50,470 bases of DNA from an uncultured Pelagibacteraceae bacterium (GCA_902519635.1 CABYKW010000002.1:1-50470); one strand, 5' to 3'; positions 17,317-26,863 are shown, counted from the first letter of the stretch. Translations and numbers: made by a program. Notes: a model not told the origin generated them from the letters alone.

Positions 17317-17765
17317 TATTTTAAAAAATTATTTTGTCTTAAAGCTTCAGAAGCTACTATAGCAGCTGTCATAGCAACATTAAGAGAACGAGTTTTTTTA
17401 CTAATGGGAATTTTTAATTTATTTTTTATTGTTTTATGTAAATTTACTGGAACACCCTTACTTTCTCTTCCAAACAAAAGTATGTCGCTACTCTTGAATT
17501 TAAATTTAAGATATGATTTTTTTGCTTTAGTGGTCATTAGAATAATTCTAGATTTTGAGTTTTTTTTTAAAAATATATCATAGTCTTCATATCGAAAAAT
17601 TTTGTTTAACCCAATATAGTCCATTACAACTCTTTTAAACCTTGAGTCTTCTAAGCTAAAACCGCACGGTTCTACAATGTGTAGTTTAAGGCCTAAACAT
17701 GAGCTTAATCTTATTATTGCTGCAGTGTTTTGAGGTATGTCAGGCTTATATAGTGCTATGTGCAT
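17316..17765 (-). CDS. trmL: tRNA (cytidine/uridine(34)-2'-O)-methyltransferase
   Basis: A small SPOUT (trefoil-knot) enzyme that methylates the wobble-base ribose of certain leucine tRNAs. The 149-aa protein is the stand-alone family length and has IALYKPDIPQNTAAIIRLSS at the N-terminus, CGFSLEDSRFKRVVMDYIGL, LFGRESKGVP (knot/AdoMet site) and SLNVAMTAAIVASEAL at the C-terminus. It heads the trmL-hemF-greA run and is divergent from petA. Confidence 0.94.
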   Translation of the reverse strand: MHIALYKPDIPQNTAAIIRLSSCLGLKLHIVEPCGFSLEDSRFKRVVMDYIGLNKIFRYEDYDIFLKKNSKSRIILMTTKAKKSYLKFKFKSSDILLFGRESKGVPVNLHKTIKNKLKIPISKKTRSLNVAMTAAIVASEALRQNNFLK

Positions 17766-17823
17766 TACTTTTGCTTATTTTTCCTTAATTTATGTGTCAT
17801 TCTGACCCTAGTAAATATTAAAA

Positions 17824-17853
17824 TTTAGATTTATTTAATACTTACATTATAAA
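17824..17853 (+). promoter_or_regulatory. Possible promoter for petABC
   Basis: TTTAGA (4 of 6 to the sigma-70 -35) and TATAAA at 17848-17853 (5 of 6 to the -10) are 18 bp apart in the 102-bp trmL/petA divergent region. A start near 17860 would leave only a very short leader before the ATG at 17868. In AT-rich DNA such matches occur by chance. Confidence 0.25.
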
Positions 17854-17867
17854 CACATACACAATAA

Positions 17868-18389
17868 ATGAGCAAAGAAGAAAAGAAAGTAAATCGGAGA
17901 GATTTTTTATTTACAGCTAGCTATACAGTTGGAGCAGTTGGTCTAGGAGCAGTAGTGTGGCCTCTAGTTCATCAAATGAATCCAGATAAAGCTCAACAAG
18001 CTCTTGCAACAACTGAAGTAGACATTAGTCAAATTGAACCAGGAAAATCAATTACAGTTTTATGGAGAGGAAAACCAGTTTTTCTTAAAAGAAGAACAGA
18101 AGAAGAAATAACTGAAGCAAGATCTGTTAGCTTAAAAGATTTGCCAGATCCTCAAAAAGATGAGGATAGAGTTAAAAAAGGTAAAGAGGAGTGGTTAGTA
18201 ATGTTGGGCGTGTGTACACACCTTGGCTGCGTGCCTTTAAAAGACAAAGGTGATTATAAAGGTTGGTTTTGTCCATGTCACGGCTCACACTATGATTTGT
18301 CTGGAAGAATTAGAAAAGGACCAGCCCCAACTAATATGGAGATACCTAAATTTGAATTTGTTGATAACAATACAATTAAAATTGGATAA
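17868..18389 (+). CDS. petA: Ubiquinol-cytochrome c reductase Rieske iron-sulfur subunit
   Basis: The 2Fe-2S subunit of the cytochrome bc1 complex, moving electrons from ubiquinol to cytochrome c1. The 173-aa protein starts with a Tat-like signal/anchor ([20 protein letters not shown]), and the cluster ligands are in [11 protein letters not shown] (Cys, His) and [20 protein letters not shown] (Cys, His). It is first in petABC, 8 bp before petB. Confidence 0.97.
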   Translation: MSKEEKKVNRRDFLFTASYTVGAVGLGAVVWPLVHQMNPDKAQQALATTEVDISQIEPGKSITVLWRGKPVFLKRRTEEEITEARSVSLKDLPDPQKDEDRVKKGKEEWLVMLGVCTHLGCVPLKDKGDYKGWFCPCHGSHYDLSGRIRKGPAPTNMEIPKFEFVDNNTIKIG

Positions 18390-18397
18390 AAATTTTT

Positions 18398-19657
18398 ATG
18401 AGTGATCAAGAATATACACCGAAATCAAAAGCAGGAAAATGGTTTAACGACCGATTACCTTTATTAACTTTAGGCTCTCACCTGACTGATTATCCAACTC
18501 CAAAAAATTTAAATTATTGGTGGACTTTTGGTGGAATATTAACTTTTTGTTTACTAACTCAAATTATTACAGGAATAGTTTTAGCTATGCATTACGTTGC
18601 ACATGCGGATTTAGCTTTTGCAAGTGTTGAACACATCATGAGAAATGTAAACTATGGATGGTTAATTAGATATATACATAGTAATGGTGCATCAATGTTT
18701 TTTCTAGCAGTTTACATTCATATTTTTAGATCTTTATTCTACGGTTCTTACAAATCACCAAGAGAAGTAATTTGGATTATAGGTTTATTAATTTATTTAT
18801 TAATGATGGCAACAGCTTTTATGGGCTATGTGCTACCTTGGGGCCAAATGAGTTTTTGGGGAGCTACAGTAATAACAAGTTTATTTAGTGCGATACCTTT
18901 AATTGGAGAAAGTATAACAACTTGGTTATGGGGAGCCTATTCAGTTGATAATCCAACTTTAAATAGATTTTTTAGCTTACATTACTTATTTCCTTTTTTA
19001 ATTTTAGGATTAGTAGTTTTACATATTTGGGCATTACATGTTCCTGGCAATAATAATCCAATAGGAATAGATCTAAAAAAACCTTCTAAAGATACAGTGC
19101 CTTTTCATCCATACATCACTATTAAAGATGCTTTTGCTTTATTATTATTCATGATTATTTTTTCAGGGTTTGTATTTTTTTCACCTAATGTGTTAGGTCA
19201 CTCAGACAACTATATTCCAGCTAATCCATTAGTTACTCCAGCCCACATTGTTCCTGAATGGTATCTGTTACCATTTTATGCAATATTAAGATCTGTTCCA
19301 GATAAATTAGGTGGAGTAATCTTAATGTTTGGATCAATATTTATTCTTTTTGTTCTTCCTTGGTTGGACACATCGAAAGTTAGGTCTGCAGTGTTTAGAC
19401 CTATGTATAGGTATTTTTATTGGATATTTGTAGTTGATGTTTTATTGTTAGGATACATGGGAGCAATGCCTGCAGAGGGTATTTATTTAACTTTAGCAAG
19501 AATTGGAACTATTTATTATTTTTTACATTTTATAGTCGTTTTACCAGTTGTAGGCTTATTAGAAAAAACTGATCCAGTACCTATGAGTATATCTGCACCC
19601 GTTTTATCAAGCGGCGCAGATCCAGCTTTAGCTAAGAAGGATTATGATAAGATTTAA
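18398..19657 (+). CDS. petB: Ubiquinol-cytochrome c reductase cytochrome b subunit
   Basis: The membrane core of the bc1 complex, with two b haems and the quinol oxidation and reduction sites. The 419-aa protein has about eight membrane helices. Visible landmarks are [16 protein letters not shown] (b-haem His region), [20 protein letters not shown] (Qo site), [20 protein letters not shown] (haem His residues) and the [14 protein letters not shown]o-site PEWY motif. Its end overlaps the petC start by 14 bp. Confidence 0.98.
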   Translation: MSDQEYTPKSKAGKWFNDRLPLLTLGSHLTDYPTPKNLNYWWTFGGILTFCLLTQIITGIVLAMHYVAHADLAFASVEHIMRNVNYGWLIRYIHSNGASMFFLAVYIHIFRSLFYGSYKSPREVIWIIGLLIYLLMMATAFMGYVLPWGQMSFWGATVITSLFSAIPLIGESITTWLWGAYSVDNPTLNRFFSLHYLFPFLILGLVVLHIWALHVPGNNNPIGIDLKKPSKDTVPFHPYITIKDAFALLLFMIIFSGFVFFSPNVLGHSDNYIPANPLVTPAHIVPEWYLLPFYAILRSVPDKLGGVILMFGSIFILFVLPWLDTSKVRSAVFRPMYRYFYWIFVVDVLLLGYMGAMPAEGIYLTLARIGTIYYFLHFIVVLPVVGLLEKTDPVPMSISAPVLSSGADPALAKKDYDKI

Positions 19658-20429
19658 CTCTAAAAGATTAATTATCCTAATTTTATCAACACTAATCTTT
19701 ATCAAGCCTTTATTCAGCGCGGAAACTGTTGACCCAATAAAAGTTAATTGGAGCTTTAAAGAATTAACCGGTAAATTTGATAGAGCTTCATTACAAAGAG
19801 GTTTTCAAGTTTATAAAGAAGTGTGTGCATCTTGCCATTCGATGCAATATTTGAGCTATAGAAATTTAGGTGAGCCTGGAGGTCCAGAATTTACTCAGGA
19901 AGAAGTAAAAGCAATAGCAGCTAGTGTTGAAATTGAGGATGGCCCAGATAGTCAAGGAGAGATGTTCACGAGGCCAGGTAAACCATCAGATAAATTTAAG
20001 AGCCCATATCCAAATGTTCAGGCATCAACAGTTGCAAATGGCGGAGCTTACCCCCCTGATATGTCAGTGCTTGTTAAAGCTAGACCAGGTGGAGCAGACT
20101 ATATGTATTCAGTTTTAATGGGATATGAAGAGCCACCTGCAGGCATGAAGTTAGATGATGGTGTTTATTATAATAAATACATGATTGGTCAAAAAATAAA
20201 AATGGCATCACCACTTTCTGATGGCATTGTAGAGTATTCTGACGGCACAGAAGCTACCATGGATCAAATGGCGAAAGATGTAACTACCTTCTTAGCGTGG
20301 GCAGCTGAACCAGAATTAGAAGAGAGACACAGAGTTGGATTTAAAGTTATAATATACTTGATACTTTTGACTATTTTAGTTTACTTAAGCATGAAGAAGA
20401 TTTGGTCAAGGATTGACTCTGAAATATAA
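19644..20429 (+). CDS. petC: Ubiquinol-cytochrome c reductase cytochrome c1 subunit
   Basis: A membrane-anchored c-type cytochrome that passes electrons from the Rieske subunit to soluble or membrane cytochrome c. The 261-aa protein has a signal peptide ([19 protein letters not shown]), the haem-binding CASCH with [10 protein letters not shown], the [20 protein letters not shown] stretch, and a C-terminal anchor (about 237-253). The last 24 bp overlap the convergent ychF. Confidence 0.97.
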   Translation: MIRFNSKRLIILILSTLIFIKPLFSAETVDPIKVNWSFKELTGKFDRASLQRGFQVYKEVCASCHSMQYLSYRNLGEPGGPEFTQEEVKAIAASVEIEDGPDSQGEMFTRPGKPSDKFKSPYPNVQASTVANGGAYPPDMSVLVKARPGGADYMYSVLMGYEEPPAGMKLDDGVYYNKYMIGQKIKMASPLSDGIVEYSDGTEATMDQMAKDVTTFLAWAAEPELEERHRVGFKVIIYLILLTILVYLSMKKIWSRIDSEI

Positions 20430-21476
20430 TACATCTCCGTCTTTAATAATATAATCTTTACCCTCTATTCTTAATTTTCCATTTTCTTTACACTTTTCTG
20501 CACTACCAAATTTTATAAAATCTTCGCAGGAAACAGCTTCTGCTCGTATAAAATTTTTTTCAAAATCAGTATGAATTACACTTGCTGCTTTAGGTGCTAA
20601 TGTATTTTTTTTAACTGTCCAAGCTCTGCTTTCTTCTGGGCCTGATGTAAAAAAGGTATCTAATTTCAAAAGATCATAACCTTGTTTTATTAATTGATTA
20701 AGACCAGTTTTATTAAGACCTATTTCTTTCATGAATGTTTCTTTTTCAATTTTATCTAATCCCATAATTTGATCTTCTATATCTGCACAAATGTTTATAA
20801 TTTTTTCATTAGGGTAGTTTGATTTGATGCTTTCCGTATACTTATTTCCCTTAGTTAAACTTACTTCATCAACATTGCAAACAATTATTTTAGGCTTAAT
20901 ACTTAATAAACCTGCAGTAGATAAAAATTTGCTTTCATCTTCATTTTCAATGGTTGCATCTTTATTTTGATTTAATTGTTCTAATTTTTTCTCTAATATC
21001 TCTATTTCTATTTCTTTAAGAAGCTTTTTTTTACCTTTTTCTAATTTTTTTTGTATTACATCGATATCTGACAGTATTATCTCTGTCTTGATAGTCTCCA
21101 AGTCATTAGAAGGATTTATTTCTGAATTTACGTGAGTAATCTTATCTGAGTCAAAACATCTTACTAAGTGTATAATGGCATCTACTTCTCTAATATGAGA
21201 CAGAAATTTATTACCTAAACCTTCACCTTTAGAGGCACCTTTGACTAATCCAGCAATATCAACAAAGGTAATGTTAGTATAAATTTTTTTTTTGGATTTA
21301 GATAATTTTGATAATCGATCTAATCTTTCATCGACTACATCTACTATCCCTATATTTGGATCAATTGTACAAAAAGGAAAGTTAGCTGCTTCAGCATTTT
21401 TTGAAGCAGTTAGAGCATTAAATAGGGTTGACTTACCGACGTTAGGAAGCCCAACAATTCCACATTTAAATCCCAT
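20406..21476 (-). CDS. ychF: Redox-regulated ATPase YchF (OLA1 family)
   Basis: An Obg-related P-loop protein that prefers ATP and binds ribosomes. I start at the ATG at 21476 (MGFKCGIVGLPNVGKSTLFN); a longer frame exists but would extend far into pth without family similarity. The 356-aa protein has the G1 loop GLPNVGKST, FVDIAGLVKGASKGEGLGNK (G3 region), LVRCFDSD, and the TGS-like C-terminus with FFTSGPEESRAW and [13 protein letters not shown]. Overlaps pth by 11 bp. Confidence 0.96.
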   Translation of the reverse strand: MGFKCGIVGLPNVGKSTLFNALTASKNAEAANFPFCTIDPNIGIVDVVDERLDRLSKLSKSKKKIYTNITFVDIAGLVKGASKGEGLGNKFLSHIREVDAIIHLVRCFDSDKITHVNSEINPSNDLETIKTEIILSDIDVIQKKLEKGKKKLLKEIEIEILEKKLEQLNQNKDATIENEDESKFLSTAGLLSIKPKIIVCNVDEVSLTKGNKYTESIKSNYPNEKIINICADIEDQIMGLDKIEKETFMKEIGLNKTGLNQLIKQGYDLLKLDTFFTSGPEESRAWTVKKNTLAPKAASVIHTDFEKNFIRAEAVSCEDFIKFGSAEKCKENGKLRIEGKDYIIKDGDVLYFRVNP

Positions 21477-22038
21477 TAAGATTTTGATTAACTTTGCTTG
21501 AGAATAAATCCATTTTTTTCTCAATCAAGGTAGGTATTAACTTAACAATATTTTCAGTAATCTCCTTAATTTTTTCTTCTTCATCTTCTTTAAAATCTTC
21601 TAAAACATGATTGTTAACTTTCTTTTTCTGTTTAGGATGGCCTATACCTATTCGAACTCTAGAATATTCCTTTCCAATAAATTTATCTATAGAATCTATA
21701 CCGTTATGACCTGCGCTACTTCCACCAAATTTTGCTTTAATCTTTCCAAAATCAATATCCATATCATCATGAAAAACGAAAACATCTTTTGCATCTATTT
21801 TAAAGTAATCAATTAATTCTTTAATAGCTGTTCCTGAGTTATTCATAAAGGTAAGAGGTTTAATAGCGTAAATTTTTTTAGACTCTATATTTCCTGTTGT
21901 CAGCAATCCTTTAAACTTAGGTTTTTGTTTAGATAGTTTAAAATGCGCATTGATCGCATCTATAATTTTAAATCCTATATTGTGTCTGTTATTAACACTA
22001 TTAGAACCAGGATTTCCTAATCCGACAAGTAAAAGCAT
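21466..22038 (-). CDS. pth: Peptidyl-tRNA hydrolase
   Basis: Releases tRNA from peptidyl-tRNAs dropped by ribosomes. The 190-aa protein starts LLLVGLGNPGSNSVNNRHNI (with the catalytic-base His and Asn), has KPLTFMNNSGTAI, VFHDDMDIDFGKIK with the catalytic Asp, GGSSAGHNGIDSI and RVRIGIGHP. It lies between rplY (5-bp gap) and ychF, the common rplY-pth-ychF order. Confidence 0.97.
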   Translation of the reverse strand: MLLLVGLGNPGSNSVNNRHNIGFKIIDAINAHFKLSKQKPKFKGLLTTGNIESKKIYAIKPLTFMNNSGTAIKELIDYFKIDAKDVFVFHDDMDIDFGKIKAKFGGSSAGHNGIDSIDKFIGKEYSRVRIGIGHPKQKKKVNNHVLEDFKEDEEEKIKEITENIVKLIPTLIEKKMDLFSSKVNQNLNGI

Positions 22039-22043
22039 ATTAA

Positions 22044-22835
22044 TTATTTCTTTTCAGCAGGTTTTTTTTCAGAAGGCTTTTTATCTCCAGAAGGCTTTTT
22101 ATCTCCAGCAGGCTTTTTATCTCCATCTGGTTTCTTGTCTCCTGCAGCCTCTTTTCCTTTTTCATCTTTTTTTGCTGGATCACCATCTTTAGGTGCTTGA
22201 TCTTCGCCTTCAGCTGGAGCTTCTCCTTCCGCGCCTTCAACCGCTTCTCCTTCGGCAGGTTTTTCAGGCTCTTTAATTATGGTTGGAGCCGCGACTGTTG
22301 CAATTACAAAATCTCTGTCAGTTATTGTAGGGACAATGTTTTCTCCTAATTTTACAGAAGAGATTTTTAAGCTTGTTCCAATATCTGTACCTGTTAAATC
22401 AATAGTTATATCATCAGGAATACTTTCAGCTGGGCATTTTAATTCTACTGTTCTTCTAACTATATTTAGAACCCCACCTCTTTTTAATCCTGGAGAGTCA
22501 GGATGATTAATAAATTTAACTGGTATTTCTAAAACAATTTTTTTGCCCGATACAACTCTCATGAAATCAATATGAATAGGCTCTTCCGAAACTACGTGAT
22601 AAGCAACATCTCGAGGTAAAACTTTTTCTTTTTTTCCCTCAACATCAAGTTCTAAAACTTTTGATAAAAAATTATCCGATTTAATTATGTCTCTTACAGC
22701 TTTTTTCTCTATAGAAATTTTTTGATTTGGATCTTTTCCTCCATACAAAATTGCAGGAATAAATCCGGTTGCTCTCAACTTATTAGTTGAGCTAGATGAA
22801 GTGTTCTCTCTTTTTGTTGCTTTTAAGTTACTCAT
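22044..22835 (-). CDS. rplY: 50S ribosomal protein L25/Ctc with long repetitive tail
   Basis: Binds 5S rRNA in the large subunit. The first 185 or so residues are a complete L25/TL5 (Ctc) protein: RATGFIPAILYGGKDPNQKI, EEPIHIDFMRVVSGKKI, NHPDSPGLKRGGVLNIVRR and PTITDRDFVIATVAAP. The remaining 75 residues are low complexity: an acidic Glu/Ala/Gly/Pro segment followed by GDKKP repeated four times and then SEKKPAEKK. Such charged tails are usual in alphaproteobacterial L25, but the exact tandem repeat looks recently expanded. The gene follows prs at 52 bp and precedes pth. Confidence 0.95.
   Translation of the reverse strand: MSNLKATKRENTSSSSTNKLRATGFIPAILYGGKDPNQKISIEKKAVRDIIKSDNFLSKVLELDVEGKKEKVLPRDVAYHVVSEEPIHIDFMRVVSGKKIVLEIPVKFINHPDSPGLKRGGVLNIVRRTVELKCPAESIPDDITIDLTGTDIGTSLKISSVKLGENIVPTITDRDFVIATVAAPTIIKEPEKPAEGEAVEGAEGEAPAEGEDQAPKDGDPAKKDEKGKEAAGDKKPDGDKKPAGDKKPSGDKKPSEKKPAEKK
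22072..22143 (-). repeat. Four 18-bp tandem repeats within rplY
   Basis: Four consecutive 18-bp units (22072, 22090, 22108, 22126) on the model GAAGGCTTTTTATCTCCA (plus strand). The first three are nearly identical and the fourth is diverged. In frame they encode GDKKP plus one variable residue. A frame-preserving repeat like this can gain or lose units by replication slippage. Confidence 0.85.
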
Positions 22836-22887
22836 TTAATTTTTATTGGAAAAGCTATATAACTCAACTTATTTAATAAAACAAGTA

Positions 22888-23820
22888 TTAATTAAATAAA
22901 TCTGATACTGAGTTTGAATTAGCTATTCTTTTAATTGCCTCAGACATCAACGAGGAGATAGATAAGACCTCTATTTTATTGTTATTCTTAATTTTTTGAG
23001 AATTATCAATACTATCTGTAATTATCAGTTTCTTAATTTTTGAGTTTTTAATTTTTTTTACAGCATCTCCACTTAAAACTGCATGTGTAATAAAAACATA
23101 AACTTCATTAGCTCCACTTTTCTTAAGTGCATCAACTGCATTTACAATTGTTCCACCACTATCAATTATATCATCTACGATAATACATGTTTTGTTTTTT
23201 ACATCTCCAATAATATTCATAACTTGAGATTTACCTGGAGCAGGTCTTCTTTTATCGATAATTGCAAGATCTGCTTTTATTCTCGTAGCTAATCCTCTTG
23301 TTCTTTGAACTCCACCAACATCAGGTGAAACACAAATTAACTTTTTGTTATTTAATTTTCTTTTAATAAATTTTGCAAAAAGAGGAGTAGTAAATAAGTT
23401 ATCTACTGGCATATCAAAAAACCCTTGAATTTGTCCAGCATGCAAATCTACCGTAACGACTCTACTTGCTCCAGCATTTGTAATAAGGTTAGCAACAACT
23501 TTTGCAGAGATAGAAGTTCTTGGAGCTACTTTTCTATCTTGTCTAGCGTAACCAAAATAAGGTATCACAGCCGTAACATTTTTTGCCGAAGATCTTTTTA
23601 ATGCATCTATAACCAGAAGAAGTTCCATTAAATTATCATTTGCAGGATTAGAAGTAGACTGAATTACAAAAACACTATTACCTCTAATATTTTCATTTAT
23701 CTCAATATAAATTTCACCATCAGCAAATCTTCTAATATTAGTATTAACTAGCTTTAATTTTAATTTTTTCGAAATATCCTTGCTTAGTTTAAGATTGCTA
23801 GTTCCAGATAAAATTTTCAT
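22888..23820 (-). CDS. prs: Ribose-phosphate pyrophosphokinase
   Basis: Makes PRPP from ribose 5-phosphate and ATP for purine, pyrimidine, histidine and NAD synthesis. The 310-aa protein is standard class I: NDNLMELLLVIDALKRSSAK, VIPYFGYARQDRK with the ATP-binding loop, VTVDLHAGQIQGFFDMPVDN, VSPDVGGVQRTRGLA, and the PRPP-binding loop IIVDDIIDSGGTI. It is separated from the upstream pgeF by 147 bp that hold a symmetric repeat, so it may have its own promoter. Confidence 0.97.
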   Translation of the reverse strand: MKILSGTSNLKLSKDISKKLKLKLVNTNIRRFADGEIYIEINENIRGNSVFVIQSTSNPANDNLMELLLVIDALKRSSAKNVTAVIPYFGYARQDRKVAPRTSISAKVVANLITNAGASRVVTVDLHAGQIQGFFDMPVDNLFTTPLFAKFIKRKLNNKKLICVSPDVGGVQRTRGLATRIKADLAIIDKRRPAPGKSQVMNIIGDVKNKTCIIVDDIIDSGGTIVNAVDALKKSGANEVYVFITHAVLSGDAVKKIKNSKIKKLIITDSIDNSQKIKNNNKIEVLSISSLMSEAIKRIANSNSVSDLFN

Positions 23821-23896
23821 GAAATGTAATTATTTATACAGTTATTTTCAAATGTTTTCAAACCAAATTCAGTTAAGTGCTGTTGAAGATTTATAC

Positions 23897-23912
23897 GTTA
23901 AAGAGCTTTAAC
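23897..23912. other. Inverted repeat upstream of prs
   Basis: GTTAAAG-AG-CTTTAAC, two perfect 7-bp arms around a 2-bp centre, in the 147-bp region between pgeF and prs, about 77 bp before the prs ATG. There is no T-run on either side, so it is not a classical terminator; the symmetry suits an operator for a dimeric regulator. Nothing else is recognised in this gap, and a chance origin in AT-rich DNA is possible. Confidence 0.3.
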
Positions 23913-23967
23913 AATTATTAATATAATATTTAATTTTGGCTAAACTTTGACAGTTTTTTAGAATTAT

Positions 23968-24726
23968 TTATCCAATAAGACTTATAATAGAAATACACCT
24001 ACCATAATCTTTTTCATGTAATTTTTGTGATTTTCTATAACTAAAAAATCTATTGTTTTCTCTGAATGTATCATGGTTTACATGATCAACCTTAACATTA
24101 AGTTTTATAAGTTTATCATTAACATATTTTCTGAGATTAAATAATCTTTTATTCATATTTTTTTTCGAAAAGTATTTAGCATTTTTTTTTGATTTTAATA
24201 TAAATTTTTTATAAAAATTTAAATCGACTTCGTAACTCTTTTTTCCAATACAAGGTCCGATACTTGCAACAATTTTGTTATTTGAGTTTAGTTTTTTAAA
24301 TTTTTTTACAGTATTTTCTATTATTCCAGATGAAGCTCCTTTCCATCCAGCATGAATACAACCAATTATTTGATTTTTTGTGTCGTAAAGAATTATTGGA
24401 ACACAATCAGCAGTTACAACTCCTAAACCAAAATTTTTGATTTTTGTTACTAATGCGTCAGAAATAAATCTTTTAGATTTTTTGTTTTTTTCATTAATTA
24501 TAATTACCTTATTGCTATGAGTCTGATGCATCAGTAATAATTTACTTTGACTTATTTTCATTTTTTTTGACACCAAACATAAATTTTTATTGATATTTTT
24601 TTTATTATCTCTAGACCCTTTGCCACAGTTAAGACTCTGGTAAATTCCTTTTGAAAATCCTCCTTTTCTGGAGAAAAAACAATGATTAACATTTTTGAAT
24701 TTTTTAAATTTTTTTGAGTAAAACAT
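23968..24726 (-). CDS. pgeF: Peptidoglycan editing factor / purine nucleoside phosphorylase (YfiH family)
   Basis: A Cu-oxidase_4 (formerly DUF152) family protein; members are reported as laccase-like, purine nucleoside phosphorylases or peptidoglycan-editing factors, and the sequence does not decide which. The 252-aa protein begins HCFFSRKGGFSKGIYQSLNC, and holds the metal residues in MHQTHSNKV, VTADCVPIILYD and IGCIHAGWKGASSGIIENTV, followed by SIGPCIGKKSYEVD. The stop of the upstream methyltransferase gene touches its start at 24726. Confidence 0.9.
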   Translation of the reverse strand: MFYSKKFKKFKNVNHCFFSRKGGFSKGIYQSLNCGKGSRDNKKNINKNLCLVSKKMKISQSKLLLMHQTHSNKVIIINEKNKKSKRFISDALVTKIKNFGLGVVTADCVPIILYDTKNQIIGCIHAGWKGASSGIIENTVKKFKKLNSNNKIVASIGPCIGKKSYEVDLNFYKKFILKSKKNAKYFSKKNMNKRLFNLRKYVNDKLIKLNVKVDHVNHDTFRENNRFFSYRKSQKLHEKDYGRCISIISLIG

Positions 24727-25790
24727 TATTCAAAACCTAGAAAGTTGTTTTTTTTGAATTTATAAGCAAAAATTACTTTAAATAAATTACCCATCAGTTT
24801 AGTATCTAATAATCTTTTTAGTCTCAAATATAAATTAGTTTTTTCTTTAAAACTCATTTTTTTACTTAAATTATTAGCTCTTTCAATAATTCCCATTTTT
24901 TCTAAAAAGAACTTTTGAGATACAATTTTTTTAACTTTTAAATTACTTTTAATAAAAAACTCATTTAATAGACTAAAATTAACCAAAGAAGTTATGTCAG
25001 CTTTACCTAGGTTATTTAACAAGTTATTTCTTTTGTGTTTTATAAGTGACTGTAATGTATTTTTACTTTGAGGAGTCAAATATCCATAATCTACTAGTAA
25101 CAGACCACCTTCAAGTTTTGATATTTTTTTTACTATTTTATTTAACTCATCTAGACCTAATTTGGGAAACTCAACAAATTTTAAATTGTTTAAAATTTTA
25201 AATTTTTTTATCCGCAGTATATCTTTATTTGAGGCTTTTTTATAAATTTCACTTATTTTATTTTTTTTATTCAGAGAATAACATTTTTCTAATAAAAGAT
25301 TTTTTTTACGAAAAAATTGTTTAATAGGTATCGAGTCAAAAAATTCATTACCAAAAAAAATAACTGGACCTTTTTTGATACTCGTAAAATTTCTTATCCA
25401 TTTTACTTTTGGGTCATTAATATTTTTTTTTTGCAATCTCTTTAATAAATTACTTTTTTCATATAAAAAAATATTTGTGGATTTATTAAATTCTGGGAAT
25501 TGTTGGAATGTTTTAAGTAAAATTTTTGTTAAGTTTCCATCTCCTGGACCAAGTTCAACTATATTAAATTTTTTAGGTTTACCCAAAGTATTCCAAGTTG
25601 ATATTAGCCATATTCCAATTATTTCAGAAAATAAATTAGAAATTCCAGGAGCAGTTAAAAAATCTCCCGTCCTTCCAAATGGAACCTTTGTTGTATAGTA
25701 GCCGATTTTTTTATTAAAAAGTACATTTTCAATAAATTTATCAACTGAAAGTGTTTTAACACTTCCGAAAAAGTTTTGATTAGATATCAT
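24726..25790 (-). CDS. MidA/NDUFAF7-type SAM-dependent methyltransferase
   Basis: A 354-aa protein of the family (DUF185) whose mitochondrial member methylates an arginine of a complex I subunit during assembly. Visible: IGYYTTKVPFGRTGDFLTAP near the N-terminus, IGIWLISTWNTLGKPKKFNI, VELGPGDGNLTKILL (AdoMet-binding motif I), FFGNEFFDSIPIKQFF and GGLLLVDYGYLTP. The bacterial role is likely similar but unproven. It overlaps lgt by 4 bp. Confidence 0.88.
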   Translation of the reverse strand: MISNQNFFGSVKTLSVDKFIENVLFNKKIGYYTTKVPFGRTGDFLTAPGISNLFSEIIGIWLISTWNTLGKPKKFNIVELGPGDGNLTKILLKTFQQFPEFNKSTNIFLYEKSNLLKRLQKKNINDPKVKWIRNFTSIKKGPVIFFGNEFFDSIPIKQFFRKKNLLLEKCYSLNKKNKISEIYKKASNKDILRIKKFKILNNLKFVEFPKLGLDELNKIVKKISKLEGGLLLVDYGYLTPQSKNTLQSLIKHKRNNLLNNLGKADITSLVNFSLLNEFFIKSNLKVKKIVSQKFFLEKMGIIERANNLSKKMSFKEKTNLYLRLKRLLDTKLMGNLFKVIFAYKFKKNNFLGFE

Positions 25791-26566
25791 CTTCTTTTTA
25801 TAAAAATAATTATACCAGCTAATATCATTAAAACACTCAACATCATTCCCATGCTTATTAAATTGAATAAATATCCAATTTGTACATCTGGCTCTCTAAA
25901 AAACTCAGAAAATATTCTAAAAATACCGTAGAGAATTAAAAACATATAAGAACAGGTTCCAGTTTTGTAATTTCTTTTAAATAAAATTAAATTAAGAATA
26001 AGTAACAAAACTAAACCTTCAAAAAAAGCTTCATATAATTGTGATGGATGTCTTGGTATATTATCAATATTAGGAAAAATAACTGCCCAGAAAACTTCAG
26101 AAGTTTTACCTACTAGCTCTCCATTAATAAAATTAGCTATACGTCCAAAAAATATACCTAGCGGCGCAACACAAGCGATAATATCTAATAAAAAAAAAGT
26201 TGGTATATTTTTTTTTTTTGAGAACAAATAAGTTCCAAAAATTATACCTATTAATGCTCCATGAAAAGACATTCCGCCTTCCCAAATTTTTATAATATCT
26301 AATGGATTTGATAAGTAATACCCAAAATTGTAAAATAATATATATCCAATTCTACCTCCTATCAGTATTGATATAATTAAGTAAGTAATTAAGTTATCAA
26401 ATTCCTTTAGATCAAAGGTAAAATTAATACTTAGAAATTTTTTTACAATGATCTTTCTAGCTAGCCACCAACCAATTAAAATTCCAAAAATATAGGCTAG
26501 CGAATACCATCTAATAACTAAAAACCCAAAATCGAATAAAATAGGGTCTAAATTATGGGTGTACAT
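25787..26566 (-). CDS. lgt: Prolipoprotein diacylglyceryl transferase
   Basis: An inner-membrane enzyme that attaches diacylglycerol from phosphatidylglycerol to the lipobox cysteine of prolipoproteins. At 259 aa it has about seven membrane helices. Signature: GRIANFINGELVGK (the Lgt motif), preceded by GGRIGYILFYNFGYYLSNPL and GGMSFHGALIGIIFGTY with the essential His, followed by IPRHPSQLYEAFFEG. It is divergent from the ubiK-like gene. Confidence 0.96.
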   Translation of the reverse strand: MYTHNLDPILFDFGFLVIRWYSLAYIFGILIGWWLARKIIVKKFLSINFTFDLKEFDNLITYLIISILIGGRIGYILFYNFGYYLSNPLDIIKIWEGGMSFHGALIGIIFGTYLFSKKKNIPTFFLLDIIACVAPLGIFFGRIANFINGELVGKTSEVFWAVIFPNIDNIPRHPSQLYEAFFEGLVLLLILNLILFKRNYKTGTCSYMFLILYGIFRIFSEFFREPDVQIGYLFNLISMGMMLSVLMILAGIIIFIKRR

Positions 26567-26617
26567 GATTTCTTATAACATATTTGAAATTAATATTTCT
26601 ATCAAATAAGATTAATT

Positions 26618-26863
26618 ATGAGCAATTCTGAAAAATTATTAAAGACTTTATCAAATTTATTTGAAAATGGAATTTTAACTTCAAAAGATATTCAAAAAGA
26701 AATATCGACTGATCTCAAATTTCAAAGAGATAAACTAATGAATAAATTGCAACTTGTATCTAGAGAAGAATTTAATATTTTAAAAAAGATTGTTCAAAAA
26801 CATGAAATTACAATCAAAAAATTGTCCAAAAAAAGAAAAGTTAAAAAGGTAAAGAGATCTTAA
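26618..26863 (+). CDS. ubiK: UbiK/YqiC-like accessory factor (BMFP)
   Basis: An 81-aa protein of the BMFP (YqiC/UbiK) family: a short N-terminal part, then a coiled coil, with the family segment KLQLVSREEFNILKKIVQKH and a lysine-rich C-terminus. UbiK helps aerobic ubiquinone synthesis, and alphaproteobacterial BMFP proteins are also described as membrane-fusogenic. The specific role here is inferred from the family. The last 23 bp overlap the convergent histidine kinase gene. Confidence 0.78.
   Translation: MSNSEKLLKTLSNLFENGILTSKDIQKEISTDLKFQRDKLMNKLQLVSREEFNILKKIVQKHEITIKKLSKKRKVKKVKRS

Noticed and set aside
21477..21524. Longer N-terminus for YchF
   Set aside because: Family members start at MGFKCGIVG; the extra 16 residues lie within pth coding sequence and have no counterpart.
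22072..22143. Tandem repeats considered as a CRISPR or regulatory array
   Set aside because: Units are contiguous without spacers, number only four and keep the L25 frame.
22040..22240. Minus-strand Lys-rich 66-aa frame in the rplY tail
   Set aside because: It is the out-of-frame reading of the L25 repetitive tail; the L25 frame continues through it.
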